Shown: positions 27,185 to 35,845 of the stretch, in pieces
Layout of the letters: every line of letters begins with the position of its first letter
Numbering within the stretch: position 1 is the first letter of the stretch
DNA from: Stappia sp. MMSF_3263
Lineage (GTDB): Bacteria > Pseudomonadota > Alphaproteobacteria > Rhizobiales > Stappiaceae
Direction: 5' to 3'
Length of the DNA stretch: 64,000 nt
Assembly (NCBI RefSeq): GCF_030733745.1
Contig: NZ_JASHIK010000012.1
Span: 1 to 64,000 of the forward strand
The notes under the pieces: model-generated
The model's input: the letters and a program-made list of their open reading frames with translations, nothing else
What the model was told of the DNA's origin: nothing
Database searches by the model: none
Program-made: the position numbers and the translations under genes

Positions 27185-29557
27185 TCAGGCGGCGGTGACG
27201 CTCCTGGCGTCGTCCGATGCGACGGCGACCGGCATGGCCACGGTGACCGTGGTGCCCTTGCCGACGGCCGAGCGGATCTCCATCGTGCCGCCATGCAGCT
27301 TGACCAGCGACTGGGCAATGGCAAGGCCGAGACCGGAGCCCTTGTGCGTCTTGGTGAACTGGTTCTCCACCTGGACGAAAGGCTTGGCGAGGCGGGCGAT
27401 GTCGCTGTCCTTGATGCCGATGCCGGTGTCCGAGATGGCGATGGTCACGCCGTCCTGGCCCCCGGGGCCGGCCCGCGTCGCGGCCAGCGTCACCGATCCC
27501 CCGTCCGGCGTGAACTTGACGGCGTTGGCGAGCAGGTTGAGCAGCACCTGCTTCATGGCACGGCGGTCGGCCGACAGCGTCAGCGCCTCTTCCGTTTCGC
27601 AGGTGACGGAGATCGCCTTCTCCGCGGCGGCGGCGGAGATGATGCGGGTCACGTCGGTGACGATGGCGCACAGGTCGACGGTCTCGCGCTTCAGCTCCAT
27701 GCGCCCGGCCTCGATCTTCGACATGTCGAGAATGTCGTTGATGACGTTGAGCAGGTAGCGGCCGCTGTCGTGAATGTCGGTGCAGTATTCCTGGTACTTG
27801 TCCGAGCCGAGCGGGCCGAACATGCCCTGGTCCATGATCTCCGAGAAGCCGATGATGGCGTTGAGCGGCGTGCGCAACTCGTGCGAGATGTTGGCGAGGA
27901 ACTCGGATTTCGCCTGGTTGGCTTCCTCGGCCTTGGTCTTTTCCTGCGAGTACTTCTCGGCGAGCTCGACAAGCTGCTGCGCCTGCACTTCGAGCTTCTG
28001 GCGCGACTGGCGCAGGTCGGCGACGGTGGCCATCAGCCGTCGCTCGCTCTCCATCAGCTTTTCCTCGTGGCGCTTCAGCGCCGTGATGTCGGTGCCGACC
28101 GAGACGAAGCCGCCATCCTTGGTGCGTCGCTCGGAAATCTGCAGCCAGCGGCCGTCGGCAAGCTGCGCCTCGTAGGATGACGAGGGGTCGGACGCATCGC
28201 TGCCGATGGTCGGGCTTGCCGAGACGACCGTCTGGCGCGCCGCCGACATCACCTGGGCATAGGGCGTGCCGGCCTTGATCGCCGAATTCGGCAGGCTGTG
28301 CAGCGTCTGGTAGTTGGAGTTGCACATGACGAGGCGGTTTTCCGTGTCCCACAGGACGAAGGCCTCGGAAATCGTCTCGATGGCATCTCGCAGGCGCAGG
28401 TCCGCGGTGCGGCTCTGTTCGGCCAGCTGCTTCTGCTCGGTAACGTCCATGCAGATGCCGATCAGGTGCGGCTCGGCGATGCCCGGCTCGCTCTGCACCT
28501 CGGCGCGGGCGCGCAGCCACACCCAGTCGCCATTGGCGTGGCGCATGCGGAACATGCGGTCGACGGTGGTCTCGCCGGTCTCCAGCAGGCTCTCGGCCAG
28601 CTCGTAGAGGTCGATGTCGTCGGGATGGGTCAGGGCGGAGATCTCGGCAAAGCCGAGAATGTCGTCGCGCGGCTGCAGGCCGAGCATCTCGTAGAGAGAG
28701 GCGGACCAGAAGATCCGGCCGCGCGACAGGTCCCAGTCGAACAGGCCGCAGCGGCCGCGGTCGAGCGCAAGGTCGATGCGCGCCCGTGTTGCGGCGTAGA
28801 TCTGGTCGGCCTGCTCGGCGCGGGTCGCCTGGGCGAAGAAGGCGTAGATCAGCACCAGGAGCACCGAGGCGGTGCCGACGAAAAGCGTCACGTTGGCCGA
28901 AACGCTGGCGCGCCATTCGGCGAAGATCATGTCCTTCGACTGGACGAGCGCGACCATTCCGAGCCGGCCGTCGAGGTGATGGACGGTCGCATAGGCCTCG
29001 TCGTCGCCATTGGCGCCGACGGTCAGCACCCCGGCGCGGGCGCCGAAGACGGTCAGAGGCTGGCCGGCGCCAAGCAGGTCGGTGAGCGGCTGCCCCTCGA
29101 GATCGGACCGGATCGGCGCGGTGGCGACGATGTTGCCGTCAGCGTCCGCGACATAGATGCGGCGCGCGTCGCCGGTTGCCCGCGGCGGCAGGCTGTCGGC
29201 AAGGGCGGCCTGGAGCGCCGTGCGGAAGCCTTGGTCGGGCAGGCCTTCCTCGGCGCCGGAAAGACGGGCGGCGAGGGTGGTGGCGATCATCGTCAGGTCG
29301 TCGCGGGCACGCTGGTCGGTCTCGTCGTGCTCGTAGGACATGGTCAGTCCGCGATACGTGGCGAGCGTGGCGATGAAGACGATGCAAAGGATCGGGATGG
29401 CGCGACGGAAGAAGGGTTCCGCGGTGAGCAGGCGCTGGTAGGCGGGCTGCGCCAGCAGGCGGATGTGGCCCGTCAGTGACTGTGAGTCACGTTGTTTTCT
29501 GAGTAAGTCCGCGAATCGACGCGCGGACGCTGCCCCTGCAAAGGAACGCGCCATCAT
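27185..29557 (-). CDS. pleC: PAS-domain sensor histidine kinase, PleC-like
   Basis: 790 residues from the ATG at 29557. Two membrane spans (about 50-70 and 235-260) enclose a periplasmic region; PAS domains follow (about 275-385 with FDWDLSRGRIFWSASLYEML, and about 395-505 with ISEAFVLWDTENRLV), then a coiled linker, the H box ANISHELRTPLNAIIGFSE (His near 559), and an ATPase domain with DTGIGIKDSDIARLAKPF and GSGLGLAIAQSLVKLHGG. The H box is the type shared by PleC, DivJ, PdhS and CbrA, which act on DivK. Position between glnE and pepN matches my recollection of pleC in Sinorhizobium. A perfect CtrA box lies upstream. Confidence 0.8.
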   Translation of the reverse strand: MMARSFAGAASARRFADLLRKQRDSQSLTGHIRLLAQPAYQRLLTAEPFFRRAIPILCIVFIATLATYRGLTMSYEHDETDQRARDDLTMIATTLAARLSGAEEGLPDQGFRTALQAALADSLPPRATGDARRIYVADADGNIVATAPIRSDLEGQPLTDLLGAGQPLTVFGARAGVLTVGANGDDEAYATVHHLDGRLGMVALVQSKDMIFAEWRASVSANVTLFVGTASVLLVLIYAFFAQATRAEQADQIYAATRARIDLALDRGRCGLFDWDLSRGRIFWSASLYEMLGLQPRDDILGFAEISALTHPDDIDLYELAESLLETGETTVDRMFRMRHANGDWVWLRARAEVQSEPGIAEPHLIGICMDVTEQKQLAEQSRTADLRLRDAIETISEAFVLWDTENRLVMCNSNYQTLHSLPNSAIKAGTPYAQVMSAARQTVVSASPTIGSDASDPSSSYEAQLADGRWLQISERRTKDGGFVSVGTDITALKRHEEKLMESERRLMATVADLRQSRQKLEVQAQQLVELAEKYSQEKTKAEEANQAKSEFLANISHELRTPLNAIIGFSEIMDQGMFGPLGSDKYQEYCTDIHDSGRYLLNVINDILDMSKIEAGRMELKRETVDLCAIVTDVTRIISAAAAEKAISVTCETEEALTLSADRRAMKQVLLNLLANAVKFTPDGGSVTLAATRAGPGGQDGVTIAISDTGIGIKDSDIARLAKPFVQVENQFTKTHKGSGLGLAIAQSLVKLHGGTMEIRSAVGKGTTVTVAMPVAVASDDARSVTAA

Positions 29558-29669
29558 GATGGCTCCCGATGTGTCGATTTTGCCGCAAACTGAACGCAAC
29601 CGGCGCTCGAATCAACTTCATTTGAATCGCATTCGCGAGATTTGTCCAGAGTCCGCCAAGAAAAATATA

Positions 29670-29685
29670 GTTAATGAAAGCTTAA
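29670..29685 (-). promoter_or_regulatory. CtrA-binding box upstream of the PleC-like kinase
   Basis: The minus strand reads TTAAGCTTTCATTAAC, an exact match to the CtrA consensus TTAA-N7-TTAAC. It lies 113 bases before the kinase start, in the only markedly AT-rich stretch nearby. CtrA is the cell-cycle master regulator of alphaproteobacteria and commonly controls genes of the DivK-PleC pathway. Confidence 0.75.
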
Positions 29686-29810
29686 TGAAAGTGGCGCTAC
29701 GCACAACTCTTGCGAGTCCTCTGCCGCCGGCATGAGCGTGCCACCCGCAACAAGGGTGCAAGCCTCGTGCGGATGGCGGAAGGGTCTTCAGAAAACGGGA
29801 GTTTTGCGCG

Positions 29811-32456
29811 CTATTGCAGGCAGCGGTCGACGATATCGCGCATGTCGGCCGAGAGCCCGTCGTCGGAGGCGAGGCGGCGCAGGGCCGCCTCGGCATGCCC
29901 GCGACGCTCCGGTTCGAGCGCCCGCCAGGAGCGGAAAGCCGACAGGAGGCGGGCGGCGGCCTGCGGATTTCGCCGGTCGAGCTCGCGTGCAAAGTCGGCA
30001 ACATAGTCGAGCCCGGCGCCGTCGGCGCGGTTGAACTGGCTCTGGTTGCCGGTCGCGAATGCGCCGATCAGGGCCCGCACGCGGTTCGGATTGCCGGCGG
30101 AGAAGGCCGGATGGCGGGTGAGCGCGCGCACCTTGTCGAGCGTTTCGTCCCGCGCCGCGGTGGCCTGCACCATGAACCACTTGTCCATCGCAAGCGGGTT
30201 TGCCTTGTGGCGCGCCGCGAAGGAGACGAGCGCGTCCTCGTGGCCGGGCAGGGCGGCGTGGACAAGCACGTTGAGCGCTGCGAGGCGGTCGGTCATGTTG
30301 TCCGCCTGCTCGAAATGCGCCCGCACCAGCGCACCGTCGGCACCGGCCGCGCCATGGCCGATATAGTCGAGCAGGACATTGCGCAGCGAACGGCGCCCGG
30401 CAGCTGCGGCTTCGGGCGAGAACGCTCCGTCGCCGGCAAGGCGCGCGTACTCGGCGGTGATTGTCGGCGCCATCCTGTCGGAGATGGCACTGCGCACGGC
30501 GGCGCGCGCGGCGCGGATCGCCTCCGGATCGATGTCGTGCCCGATCTCGCGGGCGATGTCGGCTTCGCCCGGCAACTGCAGGCACAGTGCCCGGAAGGCG
30601 TGTTCCAGCGTGGTATCGACGGTGTTTGCCTCGATCGCCGCGACAAGCGCGTCGGGAACGTTCACCGGTTGCTGGCGCGCGACGCAGGCACTCGCCGCGA
30701 TCAGCGTATTCATCAGCACGCCCTGCAATGACGCCCAGCGGTTGAACGGGTCGCTGTCGTTCGCCGCCAGGAACAGAAGGTCGTCGTCGGCAAGGTCGCT
30801 CTTCAGCGAGACTGGTGCGGAGAAACCGCGCAGGATCGAGGGTACGGGGCGTTCGGCGATGCCGGTGAAGGTGATCGTCTGCGAGGCCTCGCGCAGATGG
30901 ATGATGTCGCCGGTGGTCTCGGCGCCCGTGACGGAGGCCGGGTGAAGCTCGCGTCCGTCCCGCCCCATCAGCGCGACGCGCACGGGAATGTGCATCGGCT
31001 GCTTGTCGGCCTGTTTGGGTGTTGGCGGCACCTGCTGGCGCAGCGTCAGGGTGAAGCGGCCGGCTTCCTTCTCGTAGCGGCTCTCGGCGCGTATCACGGG
31101 CGTGCCGGCCTGCTCGTACCACAGCGCGAATTGCGCAAGGTCGACGCCGCCGGCCTCCTGGAAGCAGGCCAGGAAGGCCTCGATGGTGGTCGCCTCGCCG
31201 TCATGGCGGTCGAAATAAAGGTCCATGCCGGCCCGGAAGGCAGTCTCGCCGAGCAGGCATTTCAGCATCCGCACGACTTCCGAGCCCTTCTCGTAGACGG
31301 TGGCCGTGTAGAAGTTGTTGATCTCGTGATAGAGGCGCGGGCGCACCGGATGGGCGAGCGGGCCGGCGTCCTCCGGGAACTGGTGCGACTTGAGCAGGCG
31401 CACGTCGGCGATGCGCTTGACCGCGCGCGAGCGCTGGTCGGCGGAAAACTCCTGGTCGCGGAAGACCGTGAGGCCCTCCTTCAGGCAGAGCTGGAACCAG
31501 TCCCGGCAGGTGATGCGGTTTCCGGTCCAGTTGTGGAAATATTCATGCGCGATCACCGTCTCGATGCCGGCATAGTCCTGGTCGGTGGCGGTGTCCGGTT
31601 CGGCCAGGACGTATTTGTCGTTGAAGATGTTGAGGCCCTTGTTCTCCATCGCGCCCATGTTGAAGTCGGAGACGGCGACGATGTTGAACACGTCAAGGTC
31701 ATAGGCCCGCCCGAACACCTCCTCGTCCCAGCGCATGGAGCGCTTCAGGCTGTCCATCGCCCAGTCGCAGGCGCCCTCGTTGCCATGCTCGACATAGATG
31801 TTGAGGGCGACGTCCCGGCCTTCGCTGGTGGTGAAGGTGTCGCTCACCCGGGCAAGATCCCCGGCGACCATCGCGAACAGGTAGCTCGGCTTGGGATGCG
31901 GATCGTGCCAGATCGCATAGTGGCGGTCGGTGCCGGGCACATCGCCCTGTGCGACCGGATTGCCGTTGCCGAGCAGCACGGGGGCATCGTTTTTGCGCGC
32001 CTCGATGCGGGTTGTGTAGACCGACAGGCAGTCGGGCCGGTCGAGGAAATAGGTGATCCGGCGAAAGCCCTCCGCCTCGCACTGGGTGCAGTAGGTGCCG
32101 TTGGAGCGATAAAGGCCCATCAGCTTGGTATTGGCGTCGGGATCGAGCTCGGTCTCCATCTCCAGCGTGAAGGGGCCGGCCGGCGGCGACGGGATTTCCA
32201 GCCGGTCCGGCGATACCCGGATCGCGTCTTCCGCCAGTACCCGGCCATCGAGCGACAGTGCCAAGAGCTTCAGCTCGTCCCCGTCGAGCACCAGGGGCGT
32301 GCCCGCCGCCGTTCCTTCCGCCGGGGTGACGGCCAGCTTCGCCCGCACCCTGGTTGCCTGCGGCGCGAGGCGAATGTCGAGATGCACGCTGGCGATCTCG
32401 TAGGCGGGCGGCCGGTAGTCCTCGAGGCGGACGGGGGCGGGTGTCTCTGGGCGCAT
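29811..32456 (-). CDS. pepN: Aminopeptidase N (PepN, M1 family)
   Basis: 881 residues, the usual PepN length. The exopeptidase motif GAMENKGLNIF is near residue 264, the zinc site HEYFHNWTGNRIT begins at 304, and the second zinc ligand glutamate lies in LKEGLTVFRDQEF. C-terminal helical repeats complete the M1 fold (DUF3458 region with TLTLRQQVPPTPKQ). It cleaves N-terminal residues from cytoplasmic peptides. The start is set at 32456, preceded by AGGAAGGAG at good spacing; the longer frame to 32552 has no such site. It ends 253 bases before the kinase gene. Confidence 0.94.
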   Translation of the reverse strand: MRPETPAPVRLEDYRPPAYEIASVHLDIRLAPQATRVRAKLAVTPAEGTAAGTPLVLDGDELKLLALSLDGRVLAEDAIRVSPDRLEIPSPPAGPFTLEMETELDPDANTKLMGLYRSNGTYCTQCEAEGFRRITYFLDRPDCLSVYTTRIEARKNDAPVLLGNGNPVAQGDVPGTDRHYAIWHDPHPKPSYLFAMVAGDLARVSDTFTTSEGRDVALNIYVEHGNEGACDWAMDSLKRSMRWDEEVFGRAYDLDVFNIVAVSDFNMGAMENKGLNIFNDKYVLAEPDTATDQDYAGIETVIAHEYFHNWTGNRITCRDWFQLCLKEGLTVFRDQEFSADQRSRAVKRIADVRLLKSHQFPEDAGPLAHPVRPRLYHEINNFYTATVYEKGSEVVRMLKCLLGETAFRAGMDLYFDRHDGEATTIEAFLACFQEAGGVDLAQFALWYEQAGTPVIRAESRYEKEAGRFTLTLRQQVPPTPKQADKQPMHIPVRVALMGRDGRELHPASVTGAETTGDIIHLREASQTITFTGIAERPVPSILRGFSAPVSLKSDLADDDLLFLAANDSDPFNRWASLQGVLMNTLIAASACVARQQPVNVPDALVAAIEANTVDTTLEHAFRALCLQLPGEADIAREIGHDIDPEAIRAARAAVRSAISDRMAPTITAEYARLAGDGAFSPEAAAAGRRSLRNVLLDYIGHGAAGADGALVRAHFEQADNMTDRLAALNVLVHAALPGHEDALVSFAARHKANPLAMDKWFMVQATAARDETLDKVRALTRHPAFSAGNPNRVRALIGAFATGNQSQFNRADGAGLDYVADFARELDRRNPQAAARLLSAFRSWRALEPERRGHAEAALRRLASDDGLSADMRDIVDRCLQ

Positions 32457-32577
32457 GGATGCTCCTTCCTGCGGCGGATATGTGCTTGCGGACGTTGCCG
32501 AGTGCCGACAATTCGACAGGGAAACCGGCGCAGCCGCATTGATACGGGTCATGTCCGCCCGGCGGGGCGGCTGGCGA

Positions 32578-33405
32578 TCAGCAGACCGTGCGGGCCATCG
32601 AGACGAAAGCCGCGGTCAGGTCGCTGGCCGGATCGGCGAGGGGCGCGACCACGGTGAAATGGTTGTCCTTGCCGCGAATGTCGAGTTCCGTGGCAACGCC
32701 GCCACGTCCCCAGGCATCGGCGATGACCCTGGACTGGCGGATGTATTCGGAGGATTCGCCCCCGCCGACCGCGGCGATGAGACGGGTTCCCATGGGTGCG
32801 GCCAGCGCCACCGGCGAAACCTCGATGGCATCCTTGCGGTCGAGGCGGAGGTTCACGTTGACCGAGGTGTCGATCAGTGGCTGCAGGTCGAAGATGCCCG
32901 AGATGGCAAGCCCGGCGGGCACGAGGCGGGGCGGCAGGCCGCGGCTGCCCCAGTCGGTGGCGAGCAGGGCGGCGGTCAGCTGGCCGCCGGCTGAGTGACC
33001 GTAGGCGACGACCGGCTTGCGGTAGCGTTCCCACAGATGCCCCGCCAGCCGGCGGATTTCCTCGACGATGTCGGCCACCCGTACCTGCGGGCAGAGCGAA
33101 TAGTTGGCCACCGCCACCGGCAGGCCATGCGCGTTCGGACCGCGCGCCATGTGGGAAAAGAACGAGCGGTCCAGCGCCTGCCAGTAGCCGCCATGCAGGA
33201 ACAGCGCGATCGGACCCGTCGCCGGCATTCCGCCGGCCGGCAGAAACAGGTCGTATTGCGTCCGTTCGCCAAGCTCGTAGGCAATGCCGGTCTGGCAAGC
33301 GGCGGTGTCGCGATAGGCGGCCGCATCGCGCGCCCAGCCTTCGATGATCGCCGGGTGCTCGGGCACCCGCGCCCGGTTGTTGTATTCGGCCTCGTAGTCG
33401 ATCAC
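32578..33405 (-). CDS. Alpha/beta hydrolase (esterase/kynurenine formamidase-like)
   Basis: 275 residues. Oxyanion motif LFLHGGYWQALD, nucleophile Ser in AYGHSAGGQLTAAL, and a late histidine in KDNHFTVV. The N-terminus IDYEAEYNNRARVPEHPAIIEGW is typical of the arylformamidase-like esterase group. It could be kynurenine formamidase in tryptophan breakdown, but no other genes of that pathway are near, so only a carboxylesterase-type activity is safe. Upstream of pepN on the same strand with 121 bases between. Confidence 0.85.
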   Translation of the reverse strand: MIDYEAEYNNRARVPEHPAIIEGWARDAAAYRDTAACQTGIAYELGERTQYDLFLPAGGMPATGPIALFLHGGYWQALDRSFFSHMARGPNAHGLPVAVANYSLCPQVRVADIVEEIRRLAGHLWERYRKPVVAYGHSAGGQLTAALLATDWGSRGLPPRLVPAGLAISGIFDLQPLIDTSVNVNLRLDRKDAIEVSPVALAAPMGTRLIAAVGGGESSEYIRQSRVIADAWGRGGVATELDIRGKDNHFTVVAPLADPASDLTAAFVSMARTVC

Positions 33406-33725
33406 CCGTCTGTGCTCCCCTCGGCGCCCCGTTCCGGCGGGTCCGGACCCTAGCCGCTACGCGGGTTCGAGTACAGTGAGAGCAGCCCGAACGGCGCAGG
33501 TTGTGCACCGGAGCGATGCTGCCCGTCATTCCCCCGGATTTGCCGTCCCGGGGTCGCCATGGCGCCGCAATCCGGCGTATGGTGTCGCCGAGGATTGCTT
33601 CGCCGGCCGGATACCCGGCGGCAAGGGCCAAGATACGTGGCCAAGATACGTGGCCAAGATGCAGGGCCAAGATACAGGGCCGGCCGGGAAAGCCGGCATG
33701 CAGGGACGAAGGGCGACAGCCACGC
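33406..33725. other. Non-coding interval with a minisatellite
   Basis: 320 bases between two divergent genes, the hydrolase and the cyclase. The left part is GC-rich with CCCGG/CCGGGG blocks (33530-33560) that may be repeat-derived. The right part carries a 13-base unit in four tandem copies (33630-33681). The cyclase promoter should also lie here, but I see no clear boxes. Confidence 0.5.
33630..33681 (+). repeat. Four tandem copies of a 13-base unit
   Basis: Units are AAGATACGTGGCC twice, then AAGATGCAGGGCC and AAGATACAGGGCC. The copies are contiguous and differ at only three or four sites. The array ends 44 bases before the cyclase start codon. A period of 13 bases, not a multiple of three, fits a non-coding minisatellite. 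It may change in length by slippage. Confidence 0.85.
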
Positions 33726-35633
33726 ATGATACGCCGGCTGAGGAAATACGGACGCGGGCGAATGCGCGGCATCTCGATGACCTGGCTGGTCGGCATCGCC
33801 TTCGGCTCGCTGGTCGGCGTGTCGATGCTGCTCGTGCTCGGCCTTGCCGTCACGGCCAACATGCGCAACACCTTTTCGCTGCTCAACGACAAGGCGGTGC
33901 TGACCACCAACGCGCTGGAGCGGCGGCTGCGCGACCATCTCGACCTGGCCTCTGGCGCCGTCGTGCAGTTGAAGGCGGTGTTCGACAACCGGTCGCTCGA
34001 CCGGGCCGCCCTCGAGACGTTCCGGCCGGAGATCCTGGCCGCCGTGCACGCCAATCCGGCGCTCGATGTCCTCGTTGTAACCAGTGTCCAGGGCGACGAA
34101 TACGGCGTCTACCGCTCCGCCACCGGCAAGCTCTGGCCCTTCCAGCGCCAGCAGGTGCCGGAGGAGGCGAAACGCTACATTCTTCCCAAGATCACCGCCG
34201 GCTCGCCGGCGACCTGGGGCCCGCTGGTGAAATCCGGCGAGGTGCTCTACGCCAATGTCACGGTTCCGCTGGCAACCGACGGCATCCTGAAGGGATATCT
34301 CACCGCCGCCGTCTCGATCGACGAGCTTGGCCGGACAGCGCGCCAGCTCGACGACGGTCCCTTCGCCACCGTCTTCATCATCGCCAACGGCAACGAGGTG
34401 ATCGCCCATTCGGACCTCGAGGATTTCGTGAGGCCGGATGGCGAGGTTCCGAAACTGCCGCTGACGGTCGACGAACTGGGCGACAAGGCCCTGATGAGGT
34501 TGGCGACCGCACCCACGCTGGAGAATTTCGAACGTGCCAGCGCCGCGGGCGTCGAGGTGCGCGATCTGGAGAGCGACGATGGCGGCCCGGACTTCCTGTC
34601 GATGACCAAGATCATCGCCGGCTACGGGCCGGGCGTTTGGACTGTGGGACAATACTATGTCGCCTCGACCATTTCACGCGAGGTGCAGCGCCTGTTCGGT
34701 TCGGCCGTCGTCGGTCTCGTCTCCATTCTCGTCGCGCTCGGCCTGTCGGTGCTGCTGGTGCGGCGCACGGCGCGGCCGCTTTCGGAAATCTCCAGGCGGG
34801 CGCAGTTTGTCGGCGATCTCGATTTCGACCGGGTCGAGCCGTTGCCGCGCAGCCGGGTGCGCGAGCTCGACCAGGTCTACCAGGCCTTCAACGCCATGGT
34901 GATCGGGCTCAAGGCGATGAACACCTATGTGCCCCGCTCGCTGTTCCGCAAGCTGATGCGGCTCGGCGTCGACCAGGCGGCGGTGGCGAGCGAGCGTGAC
35001 CTGACATTCATCTTCACCGACATTGTCGGCTTCACCTCCCTGTCGGAAAACCTGACTGCGGCCCGAACGGCGGAAGTTCTCAACGAGCATTTCGCCGTGC
35101 TCGTGGGAGCGGTCGAGGCGGAGGGCGGCACGGTCGACAAGTTCATCGGTGACGGCATGCTGGCCTTCTGGGGCGCGCCGGACGAGCGGCCCGACCATGC
35201 GATCGCGGCCGCCCGGGCCTGCCTTGCCATCGCCGCGGCCTTGCGTGAGGCGAACCGGGCCGCGCGCGCGGACGGGCGGGAGCCGATCCGCATGCGCATC
35301 GGCCTGCATTCGGGGCGCGTGGTGGTCGGCAATGTCGGGGCGCTCGACCGCTGGAACTACACGGTCGTCGGCGATGCGGTGAATGTGTGCGAGCGCCTGC
35401 AGTCCTTCGGCCGGGATGTCGCGCCGGAGGATGAGATGGTGATCCTGGCGAGCGACACGGCGATGGCCCGGATCCAGGCGCAGGCTGGCGGGCTGCTTGC
35501 TGGCTGCGCCACCCGCGTCGGTACCCACAGGCTGCGCGGGCGCAGCGAGGCGATCGCCGTCTGGCGGTTCGACGACACGGTGGCGCCCGACGAGATGGCG
35601 CCTGCGCAGGACGGCATCGAACTGGCCGGCTGA
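33726..35633 (+). CDS. Membrane adenylate cyclase with Cache-like sensor and HAMP
   Basis: 635 residues. First span about 18-40, an extracytoplasmic Cache-like sensor (about 45-310), second span about 318-340, HAMP (RRTARPLSEISRRAQFVGDL), then a class III cyclase domain from about 420. Metal aspartates are in IFTDIVGFTSLSE and IGDGMLAFWG, the substrate lysine in VDKFIGDG, and the transition-state Asn/Arg in VVGDAVNVCERLQ. So the enzyme looks active and makes cAMP on an external signal. It stands alone, with a CRP-type site directly downstream. Confidence 0.9.
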   Translation: MIRRLRKYGRGRMRGISMTWLVGIAFGSLVGVSMLLVLGLAVTANMRNTFSLLNDKAVLTTNALERRLRDHLDLASGAVVQLKAVFDNRSLDRAALETFRPEILAAVHANPALDVLVVTSVQGDEYGVYRSATGKLWPFQRQQVPEEAKRYILPKITAGSPATWGPLVKSGEVLYANVTVPLATDGILKGYLTAAVSIDELGRTARQLDDGPFATVFIIANGNEVIAHSDLEDFVRPDGEVPKLPLTVDELGDKALMRLATAPTLENFERASAAGVEVRDLESDDGGPDFLSMTKIIAGYGPGVWTVGQYYVASTISREVQRLFGSAVVGLVSILVALGLSVLLVRRTARPLSEISRRAQFVGDLDFDRVEPLPRSRVRELDQVYQAFNAMVIGLKAMNTYVPRSLFRKLMRLGVDQAAVASERDLTFIFTDIVGFTSLSENLTAARTAEVLNEHFAVLVGAVEAEGGTVDKFIGDGMLAFWGAPDERPDHAIAAARACLAIAAALREANRAARADGREPIRMRIGLHSGRVVVGNVGALDRWNYTVVGDAVNVCERLQSFGRDVAPEDEMVILASDTAMARIQAQAGGLLAGCATRVGTHRLRGRSEAIAVWRFDDTVAPDEMAPAQDGIELAG

Positions 35634-35663
35634 GCCGGTATCCGCAATGCTCCCGGTTTTTTT
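35634..35663 (+). terminator. Possible weak terminator after the cyclase gene
   Basis: CCGG repeats can pair over a 14-base loop and are followed by seven T (35657-35663). The stem is short, so the efficiency is doubtful, but the T-run is the clearest in this area. Confidence 0.35.
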
Positions 35664-35682
35664 CCAGGCGCCGTCATGCTTT

Positions 35683-35698
35683 TGTGATGCCGGTCACA
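35683..35698. promoter_or_regulatory. Perfect CRP-type palindrome (TGTGA-N6-TCACA)
   Basis: TGTGATGCCGGTCACA is an exact match to the two half-sites of the E. coli CRP consensus. It lies 163 bases before the GTG of the peptide ABC operon and 50 bases after the cyclase stop. A CRP/Clr-type regulator bound to cAMP could act here on the ABC operon. Whether this organism's regulator uses this consensus is not known. Confidence 0.6.
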
Positions 35699-35845
35699 TG
35701 CGCCTGCTGTAGCAGTGATATGTGCGTGTGGGGGCGTACGTCGGGGAAGGCACTTTCACGACAGGGCATGCCTCCTATAATGGCTCGAACAATCGCCGGA
35801 ACGGAAAGGGCGAAAGACGAGGGCGCCAGGAGGAGGGCGAACCAC

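Noticed and set aside
33630-33681. CRISPR array
   Set aside because: The 13-base units are contiguous, with no spacers and no cas genes nearby.
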